From NCBI GenBank assembly GCA_003024785.1, contig PUQB01000062.1, positions 434,009-498,008 of the forward strand: a DNA stretch of 64,000 bases, in the 5' to 3' direction. A model generated the notes under the pieces. The model saw nothing but the letters and a program-made list of their open reading frames with translations. It was not told where the DNA came from and did no database searches. The first letter of the stretch is position 1. Every line of letters begins with the position of its first letter. This DNA is from Selaginella tamariscina. Lineage: Eukaryota > Streptophyta > Lycopodiopsida > Selaginellales > Selaginellaceae. Position numbers and translations under genes: made by a program. Of the stretch, positions 36,815 through 51,486 are shown one piece after another.

Positions 36815-37287
36815 ATGTTTTTATATAGAGCTTTGCTTGCTGCATTCATATGGGTAATCGGTACAGAAGCAAAGCACAAGGTAACGGAGCTTCATTTCTA
36901 TATGCACGACATATCTGGTGTTTGGAATTCCACTGCAATCCCTGTAACAAATGCAACAACAGCAACAGGATTCGGCCAGGCCAAAGTTTTCGACGACAAG
37001 TTAACTGAGGGATCCTCTATCAATTCAAGGCAGCTCGGCAGGGGACAAGGCATATCATTGCCGATTCCTTGTCGGAAGTAAGCCTGCTGCTCTCGTTTAC
37101 TGCAGTTTTTCCCAATGGCACCATTAGCTTCCATGGTCAGGATCCTGTTTTCCATTCTGTGAGGGAGATTTCTGTTACCGGCGGCACCGGTGTGTTCAGG
37201 TTTCGTACAGGATATGCGACTTTCTCTACTCACTCGGTAAATGGTTTGTCTGCAGTTCTTCGCTTTCATGTGTATATGAAGAAGTAA
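36815..37287 (+). CDS. Dirigent protein
   Basis: A signal peptide (MFLYRALLAAFIWVIGTEA) leads into LHFYMHDISG, FGQAKVFDDKLTEGS, then SEVSLLLSFTAVFPNGTISF, GQDPVFHSVREISVTGGTGV and FRFRTGYATFSTHSV. These are the dirigent-family landmarks in order; the length (about 157 residues) is slightly short of the usual 180. Dirigent proteins are secreted beta-barrel proteins that steer coupling of phenoxy radicals in lignan and related wall chemistry. The gene has no intron, as is common. The first half ends out of frame with the second near 37045-37060, where one base seems missing just after GRGQG, so either the copy is damaged or the sequence has a one-base error. Confidence 0.85.
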
Positions 37288-37675
37288 CATATACTGTTAC
37301 TCAGATTCAATCTGAGTACGACATTTCAGTGTATTAGCTCTCTCTCACACACACAAACACACACACGCACGCAGTTTAAGTGTGTGTGTGCGCGCAATTT
37401 AACTAGAAGTTTAACATCGATGTCTTCGAAGCAAAGAGAGTACATTACGTGGAAGAAAGGACTACACTTTCGGCTCCATAAAACATATATAAGAATATAA
37501 TACCATAAATGGTTACAACGGCGTACACGCATCTGTATTTACATGTGTGTGTGTGTGTGCGTTGAGACGTTATATATGAAAAAAAATCATTAGTTTTCAT
37601 CCGGTGTTGCAACATTCGGCTGCACTAAACTAACTACTCTCTCTGCCAAAGAATAAAAAGAATGAAAGGGGAACT
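37288..37675. other. Intergenic, CA/GT tracts
   Basis: Short CT/CA and GT/GC runs (about 37338-37395, 37542-37561). No gene is seen between the dirigent gene and the end of the adenylate kinase gene. Confidence 0.6.
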
Positions 37676-38557
37676 TCAACACGCCATCTTGCAACGACGA
37701 GCAGACTCTCTCAAATCCCCAACAATCCCCTCACTTCCCACATAATCCTCGAGATTCAACGCCTTCACCAACCTAGGCATGTTCTCCTCAACACTTCCAC
37801 ACACATGGAAATCCACCAGCTTCCCTTGCTTCCTGTAGTAATCCTCTACAGGCTTACTCTCCGAGTCGTACACCTCTAGCCTCCTCCGCACGCTCTCCTC
37901 GTTATCGTCCTTCCGTACTATCAAGTTGGGAGCACACTCCTTTGGAGGCATAATTGCTGGCATTCTCTTGCCATTCACCAACACATCAACCAAGCTGTAG
38001 ACTTTCCCGCACTCCCACAAACTCTCCTCCCTAAACACTTCTTAATCAGCGCCTCCCTCTCGAGATTAACGTTCAACGCGACGTGAACGTCTGTGACCTT
38101 GTCCAGAACCTCAGCCTGGTGCACAGTTCTCGGGAAACCATCCAGTATAAAACCACTCTCACACCCATTCTCAAGGCGCTGTCCCAGTAAGCTCGAACAC
38201 CGTATCATCGTCTATGAGTTTCCCTTGCGCAAACCATCTCGGACAGCCGAGAAGAGGTCGGAGTCTGCTTTTTCAGCTCCGCCCTGATTACATCGCCGGT
38301 GGATATGTGTGGGATCTTCAAAAGCCTAGAAATCAAGCCACCGTATGTACCTTTCCCGGATCCTGGCTGACCCAGAGCACCATATTGCTGTTCTTGACGC
38401 GATGTGTTGGTAAACCCAGAAGAATCCTCCATAGCACCTCGTGCTGATCCGGTGAAATCGGAAGATTGGATTTCTTCTGACAGTGTCCGAATCCGGCCAG
38501 CCGGTTAGCAATTCCTGTGATCTGTGAAGCTGCGCGACGACAAGTAGCCATAGCCAT
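37676..38557 (-). CDS. Adenylate kinase, organellar plant type, intronless copy
   Basis: Adenylate kinase interconverts ATP + AMP and 2 ADP. The minus strand begins [20 protein letters not shown], a Ser/Arg-rich leader that could target plastid or mitochondrion. The P-loop [12 protein letters not shown] lies near 38355-38390, followed by [20 protein letters not shown]. Further on are [25 protein letters not shown] of the lid, [19 protein letters not shown] and [15 protein letters not shown]; the stop is at 37676-37678. The order and length (about 290 residues) fit plant ADKs. The text moves between frames at least three times (near 38390, 38215 and 38030). There are no introns, although this family is usually split in plants, so a retrocopy or pseudogene is possible. 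Confidence 0.8.
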
Positions 38558-39535
38558 TGCTTGTAGGATGAACTCCTTACCCTAATTCTGAATTCACTCT
38601 TTTGCACCTTAAAGCATTAACGGGTCAAACAGTCGGCGCGTTTGGTCCTGTCAACACGGTGACATGTCAAAAAGTGTACAAGATCCGACGGCTGTGGCAT
38701 TTGGTATCCGATGGTGGAAACAAACTTGTAAGAATATACTTGGATATATTCCCGAAGTTTTTAGGGTGGAAGGCACAACTACCACAGAATATGCTTTGTT
38801 TTATGTCATACTCGACTTTTTCGTTTTATGATACTCTACGCTACACGTGTCACGTCTGTACAGGTGTTTTGTCTTACGCGTGTGTGCCACTACGGGACGT
38901 GTAAGCTTCTCCTTTTGCCGTCGGATTCCACACGCGATGTACGGAATATATGTAAATATAAAATTAAATTTTGTGCCACGTGTAGCAGTGGAAAGCAGTA
39001 GAAGATTTTAACGGCAGCTGGAATCTTAATTTGATCCAATGGTGCAGATTAAATCTTCATTTAGCACGTGTGTAAAGTTTTCCACGCTTGGTCCCGTGGT
39101 GGCCGCTTTATAAGTCAGCAATGTTTTCCCTTGTCGAAGTTGACAAAGCCATGTCTCTATTTTCTTATTTAGATATTTATTTTATTTATAAATAAAATAA
39201 ATATATATTTAGATTTCTGGTTTAAGTTTTATTTGAAAAATTAAAATAAAATCAAATGGTTTTAAGTTCTCAATTGTCATAATTATTATGCTTATTTATA
39301 TTTTTTATTTAAAAAACACAAATTAGTATAAAACATATGTTTTAATTAATTTATGATGTTTATCATGTTATAATAAACATATTTCATGTATTTAAAACAA
39401 GAATTTATGAAAAACATAATAAACACGCAAATATGAGACGCCTTGAATAGGGACCAAAACTGCAGCGTACCAATGTAGTAGAGTAGAAAAACCATCAATA
39501 CGTATCTGTGACTGCCGGCAGTACATAGTTGACCG
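38558..39535. other. Intergenic DNA
   Basis: 38558-39130 is mixed sequence, with CACGTGT-type G-box words near 38983 and 39065. 39130-39420 is very AT-rich. No gene is seen. The first part is the 5' flank of the minus-strand adenylate kinase and the last part the 3' flank of the maspardin gene. Confidence 0.6.
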
Positions 39536-42217
<2,682 letters not shown>

Positions 42218-42638
42218 TAGCGGATCGAAATAAAGCAGATCATAAACACACTGTTTCCATAAGCCCTAGAAACCCATTTATGTGTTATGACATGTATATT
42301 TAAAAGGGAAAATTCCCAAATACGTTCTTACTACATCATTTAAATAATAAATATTGTTTAATATTTTATTTAAATTAATTACATAAATTAAATTTCATTT
42401 AAATGGTTTATCCTTTATATTTAAATAATGTTTTAAAAATAAATAATTTAGTTATTTAATTAATGGGGTATTTTTTAAATTCATTTAAATATATTTAATT
42501 CATGGTATATTCGTTTTAATTCATTAATTTAACTTTTATATCCACTTAAATTTTTATCTATCTAATAATAAGGCAGACTGGTAAAATTAAAATAATTAGA
42601 AGAATATATATAACTAATAATATATTAAAATATAATAT
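42218..42638. other. Maspardin 5' flank, AT-rich
   Basis: The interval between the maspardin start codon and the 5' LTR of element B. It is AT-rich from about 42300, and no promoter element can be named. Confidence 0.6.
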
Positions 42639-42842
42639 TGTAAGATACTGTATATTAGGTAATGTACCGTATATACGCATGTGTATATACGCACATGCGT
42701 AGTGACACATGGGTGGTGATCTGGCCCCCATGTGTCAGCGCCACGTGTCGCATGTGTGCCACGTGGCAGGAGACCTCCTGTATATAAGCAGGGTTTTTGT
42801 AAACTAAATATCAGATTTTCATTTAATATATCTGCTCTTTCA
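42639..42842 (+). repeat. 5' LTR of element B
   Basis: Starts TGTAAGATACTG and ends ...CTCTTTCA. It holds the same inverted pair, CACGTG cores and TATATAAG box (at 42781) as in element A. Confidence 0.95.
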
Positions 42843-42897
42843 TTGGTGGAGAAGTTGGGTATTCCTTTCTTCCGCATTTTCTTTTTCTTGTTTCCAT

Positions 42898-45800
42898 GAC
42901 AATGAACATGGAGACGGCTTTTAGCATTATTGCTACTGCTATTGATGCACAAACTAAGTTGTTGGAGCGCTTCGTTGAGGGTCCGTCCTCCTCTTCCCCG
43001 TCTGAGCCTCATGCCGGGGGATCTGCTTCTAGTACTCCTTCATCTTCTTCACAGGCCACAAATCCGAGGGTTCGACCCCGATCTTTTTGTGGTGATCCGG
43101 GAGATGATGTATACCACTGGTTTGATCATTTCCAAGTCATTGTTCGTTACCATGGTTGGGATGAGGCCCGTGCTCTCAGAGAATTCCCTACATGTTTGGA
43201 AGGCCCTGCGCTCAAGTGGTATAATGGATTGGCTGCGGAGATTCAAGCCAATAGTAATCGGTTAACGGAATGCCTCAAACGTACGTTTGGCAAAGTTGAG
43301 GATTCAGATGATGCTTTCCAACAACTGCATGCGATACGACAACATCCTGGTGAGTCTGTTATGCGGTTAGTATTAGGTTCGGGGATTTAGTTCGGCGTGC
43401 ATATCCTAACATGCCTGAGCCTATTAAGCTCGGTATGTTATGGCCAACTATGCGACCCGAACTTGTTCGATTCGTTCGGGCTCTTCGTCCTACCACATTG
43501 GAGGAAGCTTTTGCACTAGCTCAACGTTTTGAGTTGGTGCCTGGTGAGGGCCGTGTTCCCCTTGGGTTACCTGCTCCTCTTGTTCAGCGTGCTGATCCAA
43601 TGGAGGTTGATGCTGCTGCATATGTGCCCGCACGACAAGCCTTTCGTGGTCGACCTCGGGGCCCACCCCGTGGACCACCTCCACGAAATCGTCCTGCACC
43701 TGCTCCAGTTCCTGCCCGTGGTGGTCAAAATCCACGGATTCGTGACAGGAGGAATCGGAACAATGCAGGTCAACCCAATCAAGTTCATTGTTGGGCCTGT
43801 TGGGCACCTGGACATACTTGGCGGGCATGCGATGTGTATCCTGATTGGCGTCCACCACATCCAGGCTGGCGACCATATGTTCCGGATGGTGTACCTGTGG
43901 CGGCCATTATGTCTGATGATGAGCTTCCAGATGATGACGCTTCTCTTGGTGGATCTGTTGCGGAAAACCAGTAATCGTACGGGCGACGGAGGGATCCCGT
44001 GCGATGGAAACTCACCTCCATGTTTTTTCGCTATGCATATCAAGGGTTGCAAGTTCCACCAAATCATCCAGTTTTCACATTTTCTGCACGAGTGAATGAT
44101 GTTTCAGTCACAGTACTTGTGGATACAGGATCTAGTATGTCTTCCATAACTACTTCTCTGGCGCATCGGTGCTCATTACCCTTGAGACGAGCAGATAAGG
44201 TCTTGCACATTTTATATGGTAATGGGCAGTCTCGTGCAGTATCACAGTACACCACTTCGACTACGCTGGTTATGGGTGCCAACTGTAAGTTTCCCTCTGG
44301 GTCTCTTAGGGTTGTCCCTTCCCAGGTCTTTGACATCATTCTGGGATGTGATTGGTTAAAGCAGTCGAAAGGTACATGTGATTTTTCACTCTCTCCTCCT
44401 GTATTACGCTTGGAGTCTGTGTCTTTGCAGTCTGTTCCTTTACGTCCAGAGAAGTTTGTTGCTGTTTGTATCACGCATACAGCTCCTTTGATTCCGGTCT
44501 TGGGTGGTGTTCATCTCAACAGGTTCAAATGCCGGATCCGTCACCTGAGTGTCGAGCACACTGCATCGAACAACTTAAGAAACAGTATGCAAGTTTGTTC
44601 AAATTTGATCTGTCCCAAGGTGCACGTGTGAAGACTCGACACTGTATACCCACCGGCAATGCAAAGCCTTTCAAAGTCCCGGTTCGACGCAGGTCACCAA
44701 AGGAGTTATCAGCCATGCGAACAGCTGTTACTGATATGATTGGTAAACGAGTGTGTCGTCCGTCACGGAGTCCATGGGCATGTGAACCTCATTTGGTTCC
44801 CAAGCCTGATGGATCTCTCCGATTTTGTGTGGATTACCGACCTCTTAACGATGTTACCATCAAAGATGTCTATCCACTTCCGAACTCTGCCGATCTATTA
44901 GATCGTTTGGGTCAGAGTCGATGGTTTACTAAGTTGGATTTGGCATCAGGATATTGGCAGGTTCCTATGGCTGAGGAGGATATTCCAAAAACGGCCTTCC
45001 GGACACCATTTGGTCTTTACGAGTTTTTGGTCATGCCTTTTGGATTGACTTCAGCTCCTGCCACCTTTCAACGCATGATGGATGAGCTTCTTTCCGATAT
45101 GCCTGATATCACTGCCGATTTTATCGACGATGTGCTCATTCATGGGTCTGGTTCTTGGGAGGATCACATTCGTGATGTACGGCGCGTTCTTGATCGATTT
45201 CGAGAAGTTGGCCTGAAGTTGAAACTTGAAAAGTGTGTGTTTGGTTCGACCGACACCACTTACTTGGGTTACCGTATATCTCGAGAGGGTTTACAGGTGG
45301 ATCCAATGAAGTTGCGAGCTGTTCGAGAGTTCCTCGTCCCCGTACAGTACAGGAAGTCCACGTTTCTTGGGCACGGTGCAGTACTTGGGTCGATTCATCG
45401 ATCATCTCACTGATCGAACTGCCCCTCTTCGGGAGTTAGTTCGTCCACAGGTATCTTTCAGGTGGACTCGCAGGTGTCAGCAGGCATTTGACCAGTTAAA
45501 AGAGTTCCTGACAACTCCACCATTGCTTCAATACCCAGATTTTACTCGTCCGTTCATTTTACGAGTAGATGCCTCAGTGTTATTGGTGGTGTATTGATGC
45601 AAACTGATGCTGTGGATTCTTCAATTCGACACCCGGTGGCTTACATTAGTCGAGTACTCACGCCGGCTGAGCGGAATTATTCCACTACTGAAAAAGAATG
45701 CCTTGCTGCTGTTTGGGGTTTTGAACGACTTCATGCCTACTTACATGGGAGTGAAACACTTTTGGAGTGTGATCATGCTGCTGTCACTTCCTTATTAAAA

Positions 45801-47220
45801 CGGAAGAATTTAGTGGGTCGCGTAGCCAGATGGGCATTACGTCTCCAGTATATAACTTTAAGGTGGTGCACAGGCCTGGGCGAACAATGGTGGATGCGGA
45901 TGCACTTTCTCGAGCACCCCTCTCCGATTCCACTTTGCCTGCTCATGCAGTAGCTGCAGCATTCGGTTTGATACAAGCCCCTCAGGTATTCGATGCCGAC
46001 TTACCATCCTTGGAACAGTGGCAGGATGCTCAAAAACATGAACCATGGACGAGGCAATTACGCGATGCGTTTGCAATCCGTCTTCCGAACCTCGGTTTCG
46101 ACAATATCATGCTCAGTTTCGACTTCAGGATGGTTTATTGTATTTTATTGGGACAAATCCAGAGGACAGATGGCGTTTGGCTGTACCCTCTACATATGTT
46201 CCACACCTTCTTCGAGCATATCATGATTCACCTATTGTTGGAGGTCATCTTGGTCACCAACGAGTGTTGGAGAAGCTGCCCGATCATTTTATTGGCCAGC
46301 ATGCGTGGTGATGTGATCAGGTATATTCAAAGTTGTCCCACTTGTCAAACTCGGAATTCCTCTACGACTCGGGCCATGGGGTGTTGGAATCCATCAATGT
46401 CTCTCGCCCTTTTGAGTTAATTGCAGTGGATTTAATGGGACCTTTTCCACGTTCTTCTCAAGGTAACCAGTACATCATTGTTGTATCGATTATTTAACTC
46501 GATGGGTGGAGGTTGGTGCTCTTCCGGATGCAACTGCCATGTCAACAGCTTTGTTTCTGTTCGATAATGTGGTTTTGCAGCATTCTTGTCCAGAGCGGAT
46601 GTTATCAGACAATGGCCCCGCTTTCATTGCAGAGGTATTCCGAGTGTTGTGTGAGAGGTTAGGGGTAAAACATTCATTTGCCTCTCCGTATCATCCACAA
46701 ACTGATGGTTTGGTGGAGCGATTGAATCGGACCTTCAAGGGTATGATCTCGAAGTATGTGAACTTCAATCACACGGACTGGGATTGGTATTTGCGATGTT
46801 TGAGATTTGCTTATGTAACAGGCATTCAGAGTTCGATTGGTATCTCTCCATTCAAGGCATTGTATGGATATGATCCTAAGTTGCCTAGTGAATTGGGGTT
46901 ATCATCGAATCTGCCACGTGCCGAGGATGCAAAGATGTGGGCTCGACATTTGGATGCTGTTTTGCCTCTTCTGCGTGCAGAGTCTGCTGAACATCTTGGT
47001 CGAGCTCAAATGCGGCAGCAATCTTCTTACAATGCACGACATCAAATTCCACCAGATTTTGCTGACGGTGACTTAGTCCTGGTACGTTTTCCCAAGCTGA
47101 CTGCACCTGGGCTTGCAACTGGTTTATTACACAAGTGGCTTGGTCCCTACCGAGTACTCCGAAAGGTTGGTCCTCAGGTATATCAAGTAAGTTGGTGGGA
47201 TCTCATGAGGTTGAGATAGT
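42898..47220 (+). other. Element B coding remains: gag, PR, RT, RH, INT
   Basis: Gag about 42898-43970 (WFDHFQVIVRYHGWDEAR, LEGPALKWYNGLAAEIQ), with the zinc knuckle CWACWAPGHTWRAC near 43788-43830; protease VDTGSSMSS near 44118; reverse transcriptase about 44690-45300, with the FIDD box near 45120; RNase H about 45540-45850; integrase finger about 46200-46360; integrase core about 46420-46760 (SDNGPAF, PYHPQTDGLVERLNR); GPYRVLRKVGPQVYQV near 47140-47190. No chromodomain follows. Confidence 0.9.
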
Positions 47221-47355
47221 TCACGTGGTTCGAATGAAACGGTTTGTCGTTCGAGACTCGTTGAGTACATTTGGTCATACCTTAGATGGCCCAGCTCACA
47301 CGGATCCAGGACCATCAGATCCATCACCATCTACAAGCCGCAGAGGGGAGGATAG

Positions 47356-47561
47356 TGTAAGATACTGTATATTAGGTAACGTACCGTATATACGCATGTG
47401 TATATACGCACATGCGTAGTGACACATGGGTGGTGATCTGGCCCCCATGTGTCAGCGCCACGTGTCGCATGTGTGCCACGTGGCAGGAGACTCCTGTATA
47501 TAAGCAGGGTTTTTTGTAAACTAAATATATCAGATTTTCATTTAATATATCTGCTCTTTCA
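47356..47561 (+). repeat. 3' LTR of element B
   Basis: Copy of the 42639-42842 LTR, following the purine tract at 47340-47355. Confidence 0.95.
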
Positions 47562-48465
47562 ATATGAAGTTTTTAAAAATATGTTTGTTTCATTTTAGAT
47601 TTATTGTTTTTTGATTTAATAATTAAATGTTAAAAATTATATTTATACCCTAAATTTATATACCGTAGCAAATTTTGGCTAGTTTGCAGAATACGCCCTT
47701 CTTTATTTTCAATATTATTTAGGAGGGATTTAGGACACCATGTGGTATGATATGAAAAAAATTTAATGAGATAAATTAAAAAAAAAAAAAAATCATTATT
47801 AAAAATTATAAAATTAAAACGTAATGCCCTTTAGGGTTAATGCATTTCTAAATTAACATTATTTAAATACATTTATGAATGGGTTTTTAGTGTATGTTAT
47901 AGGCAAGAAACCCCTGGAAATTAAAGTAAATATGAATTTTCCTTTTAATTTTGATACACGTCCTAAAGAGGGGCCGTGTTCTGCAAGTGTCCTAAGTTTT
48001 ATATTTACATATGTACCTATGAAACTTCAATTTAAAATTTTATAAATTTTAAAATTAAAAATTAAAAAGTATTTTTAAAAAATTAATAAAAATTTATACT
48101 TTATTATATTTAAGTATATCACAATATAATATAATTATTTTAAAAATATTCTATTTTTATTATAACAATTTTCTGAACATTTAATACTTAATAAACTTAA
48201 ATTATTTCATTTGTAATATATTATGAATTAAAAATATATTTTTAATTAATATTATTATTTTAAAAGCTAAAATATTACCATTGAAGTTTTTCAAATGTAT
48301 GTATGTAAATATAAAATTTGTAGGGATATATACGTAAATATGATAAATTTCAGGAATATAAATGTAATTTTTCCTTACATTTAAGTATTATAATTCATTT
48401 TATAAGATGAGTTTTATTTATGTTGGAGTTTCTAACATGAAATGTATATGGTTAAGTGTTAACAG
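47562..48465. other. AT-rich intergenic DNA
   Basis: Extremely AT-rich sequence between element B and the PPR gene. No gene or clear repeat is seen. Confidence 0.65.
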
Positions 48466-50895
48466 ATGAGAAATGACTCGTACACATGTTTACTACGTCA
48501 GTGCGTGAATACCCGGTGGCTAGCCGAGGGAAGGCAGCTGCACAACCAGATACACAAGCTCGGACTCGACTGCGAACCATCTCACGGAAACCTGCTTATC
48601 CAGCTTTACAGTAACTGCAATTGCCTGGATGAAGCACTACAAGCATTCAACAGGATCCTTAACAAGAACATCTACTCATGGAACATCATTCCTCGCTTCC
48701 TGCACAAAGAACGATCACATCGATCTCGCAACAGAGGTCTTCAATGCAATCCAGAACGGAGCACAGCGAGCTGGAATACAATGTTGCAGCATTTGCCGCC
48801 AAAGGGCAGGCGAGTAGCGTCTTCAATGAGATCCCCGATCCGGATGTTTTCTCTTGGACCATCATGTTGAAATCGCTTGCGGACAGTGGGGATGTAATGG
48901 GATCCTTCCATTTCTTCGAACAGATGCCTCAACGGAGTGTGGTCTCGTGGAACATGATCATTGATGAGGAAGTCTTCAGAAAAATGCCGGAACACAGTGC
49001 GGTTTCATGGAATTCTATGATGACATCGTACTCCAGAAACGGGAGATTACACTCTACAAAGTCTCTCTTCGATTCTCATCCCTGTCCGAATGCAATCTCT
49101 TGGAGTGCCATGGTTACTGCATTTGCCGAGAATGGGCATTTGCATACAGCATTGGAGTTCTACTACAGAATGCCACAGTGGGATATCTACGTGTGTAATG
49201 TATGATACAAGGCTTTGCAGATGCTGGGGAGCTCCCGAATGCAAGTAGTCTGTTCCACGGAGTGCTACACCGGGACTTGATCTCCTGGAACGCAGTCGTT
49301 GCAGCAAATGCCCAATACGGGGATTCACAACTAGCAAGGTAATGTATATCCGTGTTTCATATATACATAACTTAGCTCTCTGTATAGGATTGCGTTTGAT
49401 AAGATGCCACAGTGGGACTCCGAGCTCAATGTTGCAGGCATATGTTGAAGAGGGCTCTATTCACCGGCACAGAACACTTTGAAAGAATGCCTTTCTCGAG
49501 CATCGTTTCATGGACTGCATTAGTACTGTGTATGCACAGAACGGCCGACTGGATATGGCCGGCGTGAAAGTTCAGGGAGATGCCTGAAAGAAACGTTATC
49601 TCTTATAACGCAATGCTGCAAGCTTACGTGCAGGATGGTGACACAGAAAAGTCAAGGGAGGTCTTCGACAGAATGCCGGAGCAAACTGTGCGTCGTGGAA
49701 CTCGATGATCACAGTGCATGCCACTGCAGGTGAAACGGAGGCTGCCGAGGAGTTGTTCACTGGGATGCCAGAGAGAAACTTAGTATCGTGGAATACCATG
49801 ATAGGGTGCTACTTGCAAAATGCCGACTTAGAACGATCGACTGAACTGTTTAAGAACATGAGTTCCCGTGACGTTGTCTCCTGGACCATCATCGTCACAG
49901 CACATTCCCAGCTGGGAAGCCTCGAGCAAGCGTACCTTGCGTTCCTCGAGGACGCCGCATAGGAGCATTGTCACATGGAACGCATTGCTCCAAGGGTATG
50001 TACAATCGGGTCGCATCCAGGACGCAAACTTCTTGTTCAGGAAGGCTCCACAGACAAACTTGGCTCGTGGACAAGCATCATCTCCGGATACGCCCATCTC
50101 GGGTACGTCGAGGAAGCCGAGATGGTATTTAGAAACTCTCCGGAGAACGACCTCTCATGTGGAATGCGATTGTTACCACGTACGCCCTCAACGGGCAGTG
50201 TGTTAACGCACTGATACACCTGAGACTGATGGACTTGGACGGTGTTCGTCCGAACGCGGTCACTTACATGTCCTTGATCGAGGCGTGTGAGACACTTGCT
50301 TCACTTAGGGAGTGCCAGGCTATCCACCGGTGTGTTTCGGAGGATCCCCGGTTGGTTTCAGATGATATCCTCCGGACCTCACTAGTCAACTCTACACCAA
50401 GTGTGGAGGCCTCGAGACAGCACGGCTCATGTTCGACACGACTGTGGTGAAGTCCTTACCGCTGTGGAACACCATGCTGTGTGCGTATTCCCAGGGCGGT
50501 CACATTCATGATGCAATGGACTTGTTCCGTGTCTTGCATGGTGACGGTGTGGAGACAGACAAGATTACTTACATAAGCATTCTTTCGTCCTTCCAACACT
50601 CTGGTACGCTCCACTATGGCTTCTTGAGCTCCATGGAGACCGACTACGGTGTAACACGGGCGGTGGACTTCTACGTGTGCGTGGTGGATCTCTTGGCGAG
50701 GACCGGACAGCTGGAGCTTGCTGAAGAGTTGCTGTTCGACATGCCGTTCGAGCCCAATGAGGTTGCGTGGACGTCTGTGTTGGGGGCGTGTATGAGCCAC
50801 TGGATAGAGAGCGTGCACATAGGATTGCAGAGCGTATGAACTTGCGTAACCCGGCTACTTACATATTAATCTCCAATATCCACTCGGTAGAGTAA
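48466..50895 (+). CDS. PLS-class pentatricopeptide repeat (PPR) protein
   Basis: The ATG at 48466 opens RNDSYTCLLRQC, followed by PPR units with the usual wording: FFEQMPQRSVVSWNMII, FRKMPEHSAVSWNSMMTSYS, GMPERNLVSWNTMIGCYL, NMSSRDVVSWTIIVTAHSQ, MDLDGVRPNAVTYMSLIEAC. It ends in an E-like block (ELLFDMPFEPNEVAWTSVLG, then MNLRNPATYILISNIHS) with TAA at 50893-50895, and no E+/DYW domain follows. PLS PPR proteins bind organelle RNA, usually for C-to-U editing or processing, so this one would need a DYW partner. A 49-base intron (49339-49387, GTAATG..TATAG) restores LARIAFDKMP across it. About eight frame slips are seen (for example near 48700, 49200, 49690, 49960, 50160, 50420). Confidence 0.85.
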
Positions 50896-50994
50896 TGTTG
50901 AATAAATGTTAATTATTCTATCAAATATGTATATATGATGAAGTCCAATGAGATTTCATGAGAAGAATTGCTTACTTATTTGTAACGTTCAAGC

Positions 50995-51314
50995 TTACGT
51001 CATGACTCCAAATCTCTCCACTTCGGCATCGTTTGGGAGTATACCCAAGAGCCTCCCCTTAGAGAAGCCATATGCCAGCATGTACCCCGTCTGCAGCCCA
51101 GTCAGCCCAGCAACCAGCATTGTTGGTCCCGTAAGTTTGCACTTGACCCTGAAAATGTCGAGTATCTGTAAAGTGGTGTTGTTGTGTGTGTGTGTGGTGT
51201 GTGTGTGTGTGTAACACAGGCACACGTATAATTGGGTTGTGTATTGACGTGTAATTATCTACATTATTTATATAAGGCATTACGAATGACAGCGTTATAT
51301 GAGTGTGTGCGTGT

Positions 51315-51345
<31 letters not shown>

Positions 51346-51434
51346 AGCCCCTTATATGATAAGGTGTTCTTCCTCGTAATATGCTGGAAATAAAAAAGTA
51401 TCTATGAAGCCAAATCGTCTGTCTGTCGTCTGTC

Positions 51435-51486
<52 letters not shown>

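Larger units (their letters stand above)
42639..47561 (+). mobile_element. Ty3/gypsy LTR retrotransposon, element B
   Basis: Sister of element A, same orientation and order of parts. LTRs are 204 and 206 bases and differ by one clear substitution plus a few length differences, so the insertion is recent. The flanks share ATAT (42635-42638 and 47562-47565). A purine tract (gcagaggggaggatag) precedes the 3' LTR. The coding part is broken, about seven or eight interruptions. Internally it is nearly identical to A, yet the downstream third of its LTR is clearly different from A's. Confidence 0.95.
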
